In this document: one piece after another, positions 1 through 11,503 of the stretch | Numbering within the stretch: position 1 is the stretch's first letter | Layout: each line of letters opens with the position of its first letter | Assembly: GCA_947184155.2 (NCBI GenBank) | Contig: CAMXCT020002005.1 | Span: forward strand, 1 to 64,000 | DNA: 64,000 nt | From: Cladocopium goreaui | Taxonomy: Eukaryota; Sar; Dinophyceae; Suessiales; Symbiodiniaceae | Direction of reading: 5' to 3' | Notes under the pieces: generated by a model | What the model saw: only the letters and a program-made list of their open reading frames with translations | Database searches by the model: none | What the model was told of the DNA's origin: nothing | Made by a program: the position numbers and the translations under genes

Positions 1-338
1 TGTATAGTATAGTGTATATGGTGTATAGTATAGAGTGTAGTATAGAGTATAGTATAGTAAAGTATAGTATAGTGTAGTATAGTGTGTAGTATAGTGTACA
101 GTATAGTGTATAATGTATAGTATATAGTGTATAGTATAGTGTATATGGTGTATAGTATAGAGTGTAGTATAGAGTATAGTATAGTAAAGTATAGAGTATA
201 GTATAGTAAAGTATAGTATAGTGTAGTATGGTGGGTAGTATAGTGTACAGTATAGTGTATAATGTATAGTATATAGTGTATAGTATAGTGTATAGTATAG
301 AGTGTAGTATAGAGTATAGTATATAGGGTATAGTATGG
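1..338. repeat. TATAGTG/TATAGAG microsatellite
   Basis: Degenerate short units such as GTATAGTATAG and AGTGTAGTATAG fill the left edge, and a longer block of about 140 bases recurs (for example near 13 and 142). It is low-complexity DNA cut by the window edge, with no coding potential. Confidence 0.9.
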
Positions 339-2435
339 CTTTCTATCATATCCATTGCTGATAAATGGTAAAAAAAGGAAAGATCCATGGCTCCTTGGGA
401 GTCACGGACGCCGCTGGCTCCGCGAATTCGGGCCAGGGCCATAGCAGTACCTGGCGTTGCAAAGTAATCACAGCAATATGATCATTGCATTTAGCTGGAT
501 CAAATCATTGCAAGTGTTGTGAATAGGAGCCCAGTATGAACCCGGTATGAACCCAGTACCAGCTTGGATTTCGTTCAAACTGTCATTTCATGCCGCAGGT
601 CCCAGCAATCCCATCCTCTGGGACAGGCCTTCGCCACTAAGAGCGTCCGCACCACCGCAGCATCCAACTCGTACTCAAAGGCATCCTGCGGTCTGCTGTT
701 TGCTTCACCAAATAATCCAAATATGTATACCATTGGATACCAATTGGATACCATTTGTATCTATTTGCAACATTTTGTCAATACCATTGTTTTCTAGTGG
801 TATCTTACGTCTGTCATCTTTTGCAAAGCACGGTTTTGGGAAGGGGGTTAAATTCTTGAAATTCAAGGCAGTGAGACACCCGGTCTTGGACCATGTAATA
901 ATCCTATTTGATGGGTACCGAATCTAAAACCATACCCTGGTGTGGATTTGGGGCAAGCCACGTCAAATTGGTGAACATCTGATGCAGAGTGTTCTTTCTC
1001 CCCCAGCATGTGAAGCTTCATTCCCACGGCACATCATGCTGATGAAAAAAAACTCTGCACTACCTTGGACTCCAAGATTCCCAGATACAAAATGGTTCAA
1101 AATGATACAAATCACCAATCCCACTGGATATCACTGGATCAAGGAACCCAGTGAAACTTAGTGGATGTTCTAGTTCCATCCAGTTCCATCCAGTTCCATC
1201 AGCACTTTCTTCCAAGAAAGCGGTCCATCCTCTCCTGTCCATAGGGTGTGCGTTCTTTGCTCACCAGGCCGTGTCGACCTAGCAAAAAAAGACGCCGCTT
1301 TCCAGCGATGCTCGTGGCTATAAAGCATCAAAAAAAAACAGTTGGGATCCACAAAAAATCCACGAAAAAATCCTTAAGAAAAATCCACGAGAAAATCTTG
1401 AAAGCAAGAGACACGTCGCAGTGAAACTGAGACACCAGCCTAAGCCAGGTCGAAATCTGGCTGATGACGTGACCTCCTCAGAATCCAAGGCTTGGCGTTT
1501 TGCCGGTGAACCTCGTAACACTCAGAATCCCGAAGCAACGCCCTCCATTCGGAATTCGAACAGATTCGAACATAGCCACCTTGGCCACGAAAACCCCCTG
1601 GGAACCCCTGCTGTCCCTGCTGTCCCTGCTGTCTCTTGAACCAAAGCCACAGAGCTCTTTGTCCCCTGTCACAAACCCGCCGATGGGCCAATGGGCCAAT
1701 GGGCCAATGGGCCCATGATCTGAGTCAACAAGAGTGTTACAACATTGTTTGAGGTATGTTTGTTGTGTTTGCTATGTTTGTCCATTCCACTTATGTCTTT
1801 AAATCTCCATGGGTGGCATCGTGGCATCAGCAATTCAATATGTCTCACTCTTCCACTCCTGGTAGCAATTCGATTTATGGGATTGTTTTCGTCCAAGTGT
1901 ATTTGTTCAAGCCCAGACTTCTAAGGAAGGCTTAAAGACTTGGTTAAATTATTCTTTAATGATGTTTCAAGATAACTATATCTTAATGATATCAATTGTT
2001 TAGCCTCTATATATATATACTATGGGTATATATATGTCTTATATATGTTTAGCATTGTTTAACGAGTTTGAGTGGGGACATCCGCCTCTGGCGAATCCAG
2101 GGCGCTTCCAGGCACCACTCGCAAAGACCTGCAACTCAACAGGTCGCCGAAAACGCTGTTGGTCGAATGAACATCTACTTGGTTGGTTCATATTAGTGTT
2201 ATATCTATTAATATATATATATATACACACATTGTACACATACGGTGTGTATATATATAGTATATATTATGTTGTTATTGTGTGCGTTTATATTTGCGTT
2301 TCTATACGAAGATGCCCAAGACCAACTTCCATGTTTGGGAGTTCAAATCTGGTCCGAGACTCACTTAAGCCGACTTTTTTACTCATTATAAGCCGACATT
2401 TTGTATGTTGACTTCAGAGTTAACTCCATGGGGTA
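339..2435. other. non-coding stretch with short repeats
   Basis: No coding exon could be supported on either strand. Small tandem repeats are visible: a 10-base unit AGTTCCATCC three times at 1172-1200, a TGTCCCTGC unit near 1608-1638, and an 8-base GGGCCAAT unit at 1684-1713. AT-rich TATATA tracts lie at about 2003-2040 and 2205-2275. Short open frames here are not protein-like. Confidence 0.6.
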
Positions 2436-3066
2436 CAGACCTTTAGGTTAACACTTGGGGACACTTGGGGTGGGTTTAGGGGACACTTGGGAACACTTGG
2501 GGTGGGTTTAGGGGACACTTGGGGACACTTGGGGTGGGCTTAGGGAACCAACTCCAAGGGATACAGCCCTTTAGGTTAACACTTGGGGACACTTGGGGAC
2601 ACTTGGGGTGGGTTTAGGGGACACTTGGGGACACTTGGGGTGGGCTTAGGGAACCAACTCCAAGGGATACAGCCCTTTTGGTTAACACTTGGGGACACTT
2701 GGGGACACTTGGGGTGGGTTTAGGGGACACTTGGGAACACTTGGGGTGGGTTTAGGGAACCAACTCCAAGGGATACAGCCCTTTTGGTTAACACTCGGGG
2801 ACACTCGGGGTGGGTTTAGGGGACACTTGGGGACACTCGGGGTGGGCTTAGGGAACCAACTCCAAGGGATACGGACACTTGGACTTGGGGACACTTGGGG
2901 TGGGTTTAGGGGACACTTGGGGACACTTGGGGTAGGCCTAGGGAACCAACTCCAAGGGATACAGCCCTTTAGCTCAACACTTGCGGACGCTTAGGGGACA
3001 CTTGGGGACACTTGGGGTGGGTTTAGGGGACACTTGGGGACACTTGGGGTGGGCTTAGGGGACACT
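2436..3066. repeat. G-rich minisatellite (GGGGACACTT / GGGGTGGGTTTAGG)
   Basis: Alternating units GGGGACACTT and GGGGTGGGTTTAGG are repeated many times and are interrupted at intervals by a conserved spacer containing CCAACTCCAAGGGATACAGC. The structure is therefore a higher-order repeat. The G-runs of four, spaced by 5 to 8 bases, could form G-quadruplexes on the plus strand. The open frames across it (for example 2689-2994) are translations of the repeat and are not genes. Confidence 0.9.
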
Positions 3067-3975
3067 TGTTCCTGATACGTTGTAGCATCCTCTTCGAGTG
3101 ACTTGCAACACGTTCCTGCTGCATTGTGACATCTTCTGCGCGGCCCTTCCGCCATGTTCCATGCATGACGTTGCCACATCTTCTTCAAGTCCCTTGAATG
3201 ATGTTCTTGCTATTTTGCAAACATCTTCGTCAAGTAGCTTGCAATACATTCCTGATACGTTGCAACATCTTCCTACTTTTAAGTAAATTGAACGACCTTC
3301 CTGATACATGTGTCACCTCGTCTTACAGTAACTTGCCAGATGTTCCTGAAACGTTGTAGCATCTTCTTCGAGTGACTTGCAGCACGTTCCTGCTACATTG
3401 TGACATCTTCTGCGCGGCCCTTCCGACATGTTCCATGCATGACGTTGTCACATCTTCTTCAAGTCCCTTGAATGATGTTCTTGCTATGTTGCAACATCTT
3501 CGTCAAGTAGCTTGCAATACATTCCTGATACGTTGCAACATCTTCCTACTTGTAAGTAAATTGCACGACCTTCCTGATACATGTGTCACCTCGTCTTACA
3601 GTAACTTGCCAGATGTTCCTGATACGTTGTAGCATCTTCTTCAAATGACTTGCAACCCCTTCCTGATGCATTGTGACATCTTCTGCGCGACACTTCCGAC
3701 ATGTTCCATGCATGACGTTGTCACATCTTCTTCAAGTCCCTTGAATGATGTTCCTGGTTTTTTGCAACATCTTCGTCAAGTAGCTTGCAATACATTCCTG
3801 ATACGTTGCAACATCTTCCTACTTGTAAGTAAATTGCACGACCTTCCTGATACGTTGTCACCTCGTCTTACAGTAACTTGCCAGATGTTACTGATACGTT
3901 GAAGCAACTTCTTCAAGTGAGTTCAAACATGTTCCTGATACATTGCGACATATTCCTGATACGTTGAAACATCTT
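3067..3975. repeat. tandem array of a ~273-bp unit, three copies plus a partial
   Basis: The anchor CTGATACGTTGTAGCAT recurs, with small changes, at about 3073, 3347, 3620 and 3892, giving periods of 274, 273 and 272. Each unit contains internal near-repeats of the form TTCCTGATACGTTG...ACATCTTC, so the array probably grew from a shorter ancestral motif. Several 60-86 aa frames run through it but change with each copy. Confidence 0.85.
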
Positions 3976-4386
3976 CTGCAAAGTGACATGCAATTCATAT
4001 GATCGAATCAAAATGTCCTGCTCATCATCTCTGTCGGACCTGTTGCAGTCATATTGAAAGACTTCTATGTCACTTTCTATTGGTGCTGCCATCATATTTC
4101 ACAAACGTAGGCGTAAGCGAGTAAAAACGTAGGCTTAAGCGAGGTACTGACCATATCAAATCTGGTCGCCGTGATATTGTCAGACTTACTCACAAAAAGT
4201 TCTTTGAACAGACATGTTTGGCGAAGGTGGCTCGAAGCCCATCACATTTGGTCTTCTTGATGTCTGTCGTATAATATGATAGTCCTATACACCGTGACTG
4301 GTGGAGATCCGGCAAATTTGCCCAAAGCACCCGCTGTCCAGGCAGATTTCTTGCCATCAAGCCATGGTAGCAACTCTAGCAGTCAC

Positions 4387-5406
4387 CTACCCACTGACAT
4401 GGGACGCTTGGCATCGCTTGGCCGCAAGTTCATCAGCCACCTCCTCATGGCCATCTATCAAGGCCAAATCACAAGCAGTTTGTCCTTTCTTTGCTGCCAG
4501 ATCACTGTGCAATGGAGCTACACTGGTTTTCGTGTACTGATTCTATTCTTGTTGGCCCCGGCTTCAAGCAGTACACGGACCTTGTCGAGATGTCCTCCTG
4601 CGGCTGCAATCCACAAAGGTGACATCCCATCATCATTTGCCTTGTCTTTTGCAGCGCCACATGCAAGCAGCCAGCGGACAATTTCAAACTGACCCTTGTC
4701 AGCTGCAGCAAACAGTGGCGTTGATCCTTTCTGGCCCCAGCCTCAACCAGGAAGCGGACAACGTCAAGATGCCCTGCCTGAGCCACAACATGCAAAGGTG
4801 TCCACCTTGGTTCAGCGGTACTGTAGGTCCTTGTCCAATCCGGTTTCAGTCAGGAAACGAACGATGTTGAGAATGTTGAGATGCCTTGTGTTCCCACTTT
4901 CCGTCGGCCCCAACTTCACCCAGAAGGCGGATGGTAGGATGGCCCCTAAAAGCTGCCCCAAAGGCGTCCGCCCATTTGAATCTCATCTTTCTCTGCACCT
5001 CAAGCAATAGCTTCAATGGTGCTGTATGTCCATGCTCAGCCGCGTGGTGCAGCGGAGTCTCGCCGGCATTATCTGTCACGCTGGGAGTCCGTGGCTGTTG
5101 CAACATTTGTTCAAGCGAAACTGCATCATTCTTCTTCGGTGTGGAGATGAGTTGTTGGTCTTGCTCTTCATCAGACGGCCAAAAGTCCAAAGTCACCAGC
5201 TGAACCTTGACAGAAGCCCGGGCAAAGACCGTATCATCTGGGATCTCGGAGCCATCTAAGCCGTCTGCAAGCAGTTTTTGCCGAAATCTGGTGACGCCAA
5301 CCTTGGCTGCCAAGCATTGTTTCACATACTTGGCCGACTTTCCTTTGAACTCGTCTGGGTCAAGGAATGCCAGCGTCTCGCCTGAGACCGCGGAGCACAC
5401 CTCCAT
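4387..5406 (-). pseudogene. decayed ankyrin-repeat gene with ubiquitin-like N-terminus
   Basis: The 186-codon start (ATG at 5406) opens with VSGETLAFLDPDE and continues to RFRQKLLADG, a ubiquitin-like fold fragment. An ankyrin repeat follows (GETPLHHAAEHGHTAPLKLLLE). Further ankyrin repeats continue in other frames: TPLHVVAQAGHLDVVRFLVE (near 4790-4730), a unit ending IVRWLLACGAAKDK, one with SPLWIAAAGGHLDKVRVLLE (near 4610), and a terminal GQTACDLALIDGHEEVADEL (near 4450-4400). At least four frame changes occur without room for introns, so it reads as a pseudogene. Large families combining a ubiquitin-like start with ankyrins are common in Symbiodiniaceae (recollection). The original protein would have been a protein-protein interaction scaffold; no catalytic domain is seen. 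Confidence 0.75.
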
Positions 5407-7277
5407 GGCTGCAATTGCCAGATCTGTAAAGATTCGAAAGATCTTTATATCATGTTGTATCTTCGACGAGACTTATTGAACTATTGATATGTACAGACCC
5501 ACCCAAATCATTATAACATATTATAACGACGGTTTATTGATAGGCATTCTTCCCAATATATTGGATAGATTTGGATAGTACAACATCCTACAATCTATCC
5601 AAATCTATCCCAAGTGGATCCTGACAGTTGGCAATGTGACTCATGTTCAGGTCGAATCACATCGTTCAACCGTAGCTTCTCCCTGCTGAATTGCTCCCAA
5701 AGAATTCATGCCAGAACAAAACAGGCCTCGAAATATTTGAATCATCTTGAATCCCTTGAAATCAGTAAATTTTATTATGCCTCAAAGCTGGGGTCAACCA
5801 GACACTGGTTGAAGTCTGCAGGTTTGATACGATGACCTCAAAGGCCTGCAAAAACTACATGCCACAGCCGATTCACTCCCCTCTAGGCCCAGGTGCAATC
5901 GGATAGCCCTAAGAGAACAGATCCAGGTCCCTATTAAAACTGGAAGAACCATTGGTCTTTGTAAAGTTGTAGAGATTAGAAGGAGCTCCAAGTCGTGCTG
6001 CGGGAGATACCCCCTCGACCTCTCAAACGCTCCAAAAAAAAGAAATGTTGCAAACCAGCAAGGAACGGAGGTTAAAATTTGAATTTGCAGACAATAAAGC
6101 AACGATGTGTGTATAATACACTCCGGCAATCCAGATGTTGATTAAATTTAATTATATATATATATATTATGTATAATACATTTAAATAGATTTCGATATT
6201 AACATATCGATACATATCGTAGTTTGCCGGAAGAAGACTTCTGGTCTCTTCGAAGTGTCCACCCCTCTGAGGAATTCCCTATCATTAAAGATCAATAAAG
6301 TATATGTTGCAAACCCCTGGTATGTGGGGACCTTCCCCTAGAGCGGAACAACACTGGATCGGGTTTCTGGCTTTCCGTTCTCCTCCCCGAGTTCGATTCC
6401 ATGGCCTCGTGAGGAAAAAAAACTCAAATGGGCTGTGCAAACTTGGCAAAATCTGTTCCAATTTCACCAGAGTTTCCAGTTCCAACATTGACTCACTTCG
6501 TCATCGTTTTCGTTTGAATTTGAAGAGAAAAAGCAGGTTACAAAACCTTTTTGTTAAAACGAAAAACAAAACCGTTTCACCGTTTTCTCCTTTCGCCATC
6601 GGAAAGCTCTGAGCTGAGCTCCGAAAGGGTCCAACTCCACCATGGCCTCGGCGAGCTCGGAGCTCCCGTCGAGTCTGTCGAGTCTGTCATCACACCCGGT
6701 CACACCCGGTGGCATTCCCTGGTTTTTGGTTTTTAGAGTAACGGTATGCATCGGTATGCATCGGTATGCTGGTTTCCCGTATTTCACGGTCTCGTAACGG
6801 TTCTTTATCTCATCTTGGGTAACGTGTTTTAATGTCTTTTGACACGTTACGCTTTAAGCATTCTGATCATTTCTGATCACTTAAACTCGTAACGGATGGC
6901 CACAACGGAAGTGGAAATCCCAACCTGTCAGAAAGAAGTGGCCAAAAAACGCTGTTTGCCGAGATGAAACGAGTCGACCAAGCGTCATGGTGCAATGATC
7001 AGTGATGGCAGTGATGGATAGGAAGTCAAAATGTGCCGAAAATTGGATGGTTCAATGAGTTTTGCGTGCCTTCAGACATCTTCAGACTATAGGAACAAAT
7101 ATCACTTCAGTTTTGAGCGACTGTCCTTTTTCCGCGACGCAAAATCATACGCCAAACACAACCTGACAACACACATCAACACACCATGGTTTTGATACCG
7201 GGAGTGTCCCACAAATTTGACAAAGTATACCCGAATAATCCCGAATAATCCTGTCTGTTTGATTCCCATAGTGACAC
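5407..7277. other. non-coding stretch
   Basis: No supported exon. An AT-rich tract (ATATATATATA) lies at 6151-6175. Direct duplications of CGGTATGCAT occur near 6742-6765. The rest is unique sequence without recognised features. Confidence 0.5.
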
Positions 7278-9543
7278 CACGACATCGGCGGAATGACACT
7301 GCTGTGTCCTGAGAGCCGCTCGGCTTGATGGGCAACTTCCTGTCAAAGACAGGCTGCAGACCCGTCTGAGGGTTGGGTGGCTGCAAGCATACAAAAAGTG
7401 AAAAAAAAACATGAAAAAAATATTACGATAACATGATCGAACAAACTGTAAAAAGTTTATGGATACATGTTGAAGGATGTCAATATTGTCAACATTGGAG
7501 CATTGTAAAATTTACACAAATCCAGAAGCTGCAAAGTGAAATTCTCATGAAATACCCAGCAAAGTGCAGCAATTTTACCCATCCGAAGTGTTCCAAAGTC
7601 TCCAACAGGTTGATCACTTCCAAACTATTCCCAGCCTTTGGTGGTCCCAGGACCGCCGAGACTGCAGTGCCAGCTGCTCTGAGGGCAGTTTCCACCTGCC
7701 CATTTCATGTGAAGCCCAAAATCAATCCAAATCCAAGCCATTTGTTTAGTTCAATTCTCCTTGGTGAAAATTCATGGAAGGACGATCCTTTCCATCGTCA
7801 CTGGATTTTTCCGCCTCAGCCATCGAAGCTTGGCAGAGCGGACCAGTGCCGCTGCGCAAGGCCAAAACCACCTGTCCCAAGCTGTGGCTACGAGATGCTA
7901 CACCAGTTGCTACAGTACCAGTTTTGATGGACTAAAAGTTCTTGTAACCAAAATGGTGTGGCCAAGCCGCCCAGGAAATTGAAGTGGGAATCCAAGCAAC
8001 TGAAATTTGGGATATCGGGAATTGGGAATCACCAGGAGATATAACCAACAGTACTGGTGAAAATTGGGCCATTAATGCCTATAACCTGCAAGAACCAGCA
8101 CAAAATCACCTTCAGCATCGTAGATCTCTGGGGCCGACCAACAGAGAATTGCCAGTTGGTGATTGGGGTTGCCCTTCCGTACTTTCAACGACATGGAAAA
8201 TCTGCCATTTATAGATGAATTATATATGATTTATAGGTGATCTTTACATTGATTTACCAAAATGTCTTGATCTTGTCATCGTGTCACCTTTAAATTATCA
8301 ACCTGATCGGTTGGAGAAACAGAGCTTGACAGCTTGAATCCGAAGATCTCCGAAGATCTCCGAAGCACATTCACACACCGCTCGCCTGGCAAAGATAGGA
8401 CAGGGCCTTCCCCGGCTCTTTCAATCGCAAATGGACGGCACCTGGATCCCATGTGACTCGATTCAAGAAACTCACAGTGTCTGCAAAGATCTGCAAAGGA
8501 CTGCCCAAAGAACATCAAAGAAAATTAAAAGAACATCAAAGAACGTGGCAACTAGTGACTTCCTCATTCCAAATCTGCATCGATATCGTTGTTTGGAGAT
8601 TTCGGAGAAGTTCCTTGCGTCGCCTTTGTCGTCGTCTTGTCGTTGTCTATGTTTTCCCAGGAACCCCTGGGCTTCCAGGCTGAGGTTGAGAAGAATGGCA
8701 GGATGTGCCCACTTGGCTTGACCGTTGGCCCCCTGCGTCACGATTTATCTCGAATGGTGAGATTCTGTGCGAAGTTCCAATCTGAAAGTGGTAGGTCCTG
8801 GTAGGTCCTGGTAGGTGTGGTAGGATTGAATTTGCGATTTTTTTGGATTCAAGAGGTGGCCCGATTCTGCACAATAGTCACACTTCAGGTTTGAAAAGGT
8901 AAAAAGTTCTATAAGAATGACCTAAGAAAGGATGAATAGAAACAGCGCCGTGTCTCTGGCTGTTGACTCTGTATACCTTTCTGCCGTTTCAGTCACCATG
9001 GGCCTGTTCCAAGAAGCGCACAGCTGCGCGTGGCTTGTTGCGCAGCTGATAGTAGTGTCCCAGACCACCATGGCACAGGGCCCGCAGGAAAGGCCGCAAG
9101 GGTGTGTCGTGACAGTTATACGTCTCCTGCCACTGGGATACGACCAGGGCAATGTGATCCCTGTAGGACAAGATTGGGAAGCCCAGGAGACTGGGTGGAG
9201 TCGAGAGACTTTTCAGGATGAATCATGAATCTTGGTTTCATGAGTTTCATGGGTGGTTTCACTCAATGTTAGATGTACCCTGATGTTTATAAGATTTTAT
9301 AAGTGGGTCCATGATTATGCATTTGAAATCTCCATCATCGACGATGCCATGCAGTCAAGACACAGCCACTTCAGGACGGGTCAGGATCTCCGCAACGCAC
9401 CTGAAGGCTGTGGCAGCCAAGCATGCTAAGATCAAGGGGGGGCACATCATGTGTTCAACGACCAAAAACAAATGTTGCTCTTGCTCAATCGCATCCTGTG
9501 CCGTTGTCCTCAATTTATCTTGGAGGAGAGAAGGGCTGCTCAT
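7278..9543 (-). CDS. multi-exon gene encoding a TPR-like helical-repeat protein (partial model)
   Basis: Five minus-strand exons are supported by splice sites and phase. Exon Z ends at 9401 (donor CAG/GTGCG); its start is uncertain, within 9543-9490. Exon A is 9160-8997 and follows TCCTACAG/G. Exon B is 8441-8379 and follows ATCCAG/G. Exon C is 7695-7579 and follows GGGCAG/G. Exon D is 7339-7278 and follows TTTGACAG/G. Z ends with 2 bases and A starts with 1; A ends with 1 and B starts with 2; C and D join in phase 0. The translation is helical. ALCHGGLGHYYQLRNKPRAA in A and HLRLKEPGKALSYLCQA in B resemble tetratricopeptide repeats. At least one exon between B and C is unresolved (phases do not join), and the 5' and 3' ends are unknown. 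TPR proteins act as scaffolds; no partner can be inferred. Confidence 0.5.
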
Positions 9544-10173
9544 TCACGTTGTTTCTTCCGTAGTGTGCATGTGCCCTGTCGCCTTCATGGAGCAAATTTG
9601 CTCTAAATATTGAGAATCACCAATCGGTGGGGTCGAAAATTCAGACGCGAATCCAAACCTTGGGATTTTCCGGTAATCGATAAAGAGCTGGTCATACTCT
9701 CACTACATCTGAGCGAGTAAAACATTGCTATCATAACTCAACACATCATAGCGCAAAATGCAAAATCAGCCGTTTCCACCCATCCCAATCCATTTGGGAT
9801 GGCAAATCTTTTGAAATAACTTTCATGGTGAAATCACCATCAAACAAAAAGAGTCAACTGGGCAAAAGTCAAATGATTGACACACACACGCACACAGAGT
9901 GAATGAGAATAGTTTCAGATCAGCAAGCTTCAAGATCCCAAGATCAACAATCTTGGCATCGCACCATGTGGCGCATTTAAGGCTCACCCCGTTCCGGGCT
10001 CCCCGGCAGCATCTGCAGCGCCTGCGAGTGCCACGTCTCCGGCGGCTCCGGCGGCTCGCCGCGCCGCGCCGGGTCGGCGGTGGCCAAGGTGTCCAAGGAC
10101 CAGGCCACGGCCTGGGAGCACAACGGACAGGACGCAACGGAGGCCGTTTCCTGCGGTGTTGGCCAGAAAGATG

Positions 10174-10197
10174 TTTACTTTCTACGTAGAAAGTAAA
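10174..10197. other. perfect 24-bp palindrome
   Basis: TTTACTTTCTAC is followed directly by its exact reverse complement GTAGAAAGTAAA, with no spacer. It could extrude a 12-bp hairpin or serve as a dimeric binding site. No neighbouring gene is assigned, so a role is not inferred. Confidence 0.9.
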
Positions 10198-10845
10198 GAC
10201 AGGTTAGTAATGGTTAATACAAGTTACAAGATGTTACAAGTGTTTTTCTAAGAGTTTCGTATCAGATTCTGGATAACAATGAAATAACCAAGAAGGTTAA
10301 TGTACATGTGGAAACGCAATTGCCATGTATCAACACATATCAAATGTGTAATTCTTCTGCTTCTCCATACTCTGTGCTGCTCTTTGAAAGAGCACCGTGT
10401 GGTTCAAGTAGTACGAGCTGTACCTCATTTCATTTAGGAGTGTGATAATGTGGAAGGGATTGACTTTGCTTAAATAGTTTAGCAGCTGTTGTTCCATTCC
10501 CAGGAAATACTCAAATGGAACCTCAATGAAGTACCCCCAAAGTTTACAGTGTACAGAATTCCTGCATGCTGCCATCTTGCCAGCAACTGAGCCATAGCCC
10601 CCAAATCATCTCCTAATTTAAGAAATTTAAGAGCCATGATTTGAAGGACATGGGTGAAACAAGGTGTCCCAAATTTGGGCCAGAAAGTTCCGGAAACCTC
10701 CAAGGTTTGGGAACGTGGCACAGCTCTTGGAATCGTGGGAAATGGGCCTCCCCTCCTAACATGCCAGCCAGGAAGAGCCTGGACACCCCAGCGAGCACCA
10801 TAGCGCATCGTCTCGCTGTCATACACCAGATATCTTGCAAATCTT

Positions 10846-10930
10846 GATGTGTTGGCCAAAAGGGGTAACGTGCGGAGTCGTACCATCGCCCCGGCATGTG
10901 CCCCACACCCGGCCAACGGTGTGTGAAAGG
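10846..10930. repeat. dispersed repeat, copy 1 of 2 in this window
   Basis: Shares with 14877-14972 the ordered blocks GATGTGTTGGCCAAAAGGG, a TACCA(T/C)C segment, GCCCCACAC/ACCCCACAC and GGCCAAC(G/T)GTGT. The two copies differ by substitutions and indels, so this is an old repeat family. GGCCAA and its complement near the two ends give a partial inverted character. Confidence 0.6.
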
Positions 10931-11434
10931 TGAAAAACTCGCCGTTCGAGCTTCAGTCCATGGGTAAGGCAGAGGGTTCACAAAGGCTTTGCAGCGCTTC
11001 AAAAGCTGTTCAAGGTCTCAAAGCGCTCACGTCAGGGTGCCCAAAGGCCAAACAGTCAGTGAAACTTTGCACTGAGACTCCTTGGTTCGCCTTGGTTCAT
11101 CGGATGAATTCCCAGCCTTTTTCCAAAGAGGTCGGCCAAGCAACTGAGGCAGAAAGGCTGTGCCACCGCTGCCAAATCTCCTCTGGGGCAAGCAAACCTC
11201 AGACGCAGGTCCCGTCGCTGCCAGAGGAGAAACAATAAGCAACTACCACAAATATAAATTTTAATAATGTATAATAATCTTATGATATTATCATGAATTA
11301 GCATCTGTTTATCAAAAAAATCTGGCATAGTTTCATCATGTCTTCAAGAACATTTTATTTTTGCAAGGCCCCAGGTTGATCCCATGCCAGTCACATGCTT
11401 CTCTCAACCATCGTCAAACATCATGGAGGGTGAC

Positions 11435-11503
11435 TTCTGAGTCCGAAAGGCTTTTCTTCTCTGCGAGGCAAAGCGCCGCTTCCAACTCGGCCAAGGTCGA
11501 GAC
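11435..11503 (-). CDS. single candidate exon of an unidentified gene
   Basis: The frame opens directly after a TTACTGTAG/G acceptor and closes at a GAA/GTCACC donor: 69 bases, phase 0 at both ends. It encodes a strongly helical peptide (VSTLAELEAALCLAEKKSLS and three more residues). Acceptor followed by G matches the dinoflagellate intron pattern used elsewhere in this window. Product unknown; neighbouring exons not found. Confidence 0.4.

Larger units (their letters stand above)
9544..11434. other. non-coding stretch with a palindrome and a dispersed repeat
   Basis: Apart from the 24-bp palindrome at 10174-10197 and the repeat at 10846-10930 (listed separately), no supported exon was found. 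A short GC-rich block at 10000-10130 gives arginine-rich frames on both strands that look fortuitous. Confidence 0.5.

Noticed and set aside
6375-6405. tRNA B-box-like GAGTTCGATTCC
   Set aside because: No A box, anticodon arm or acceptor stem at the right distance.
9823-10137. Arg/Pro-rich 104-codon minus-strand frame
   Set aside because: Fortuitous frame over a short GC-rich block; no splice or domain support.
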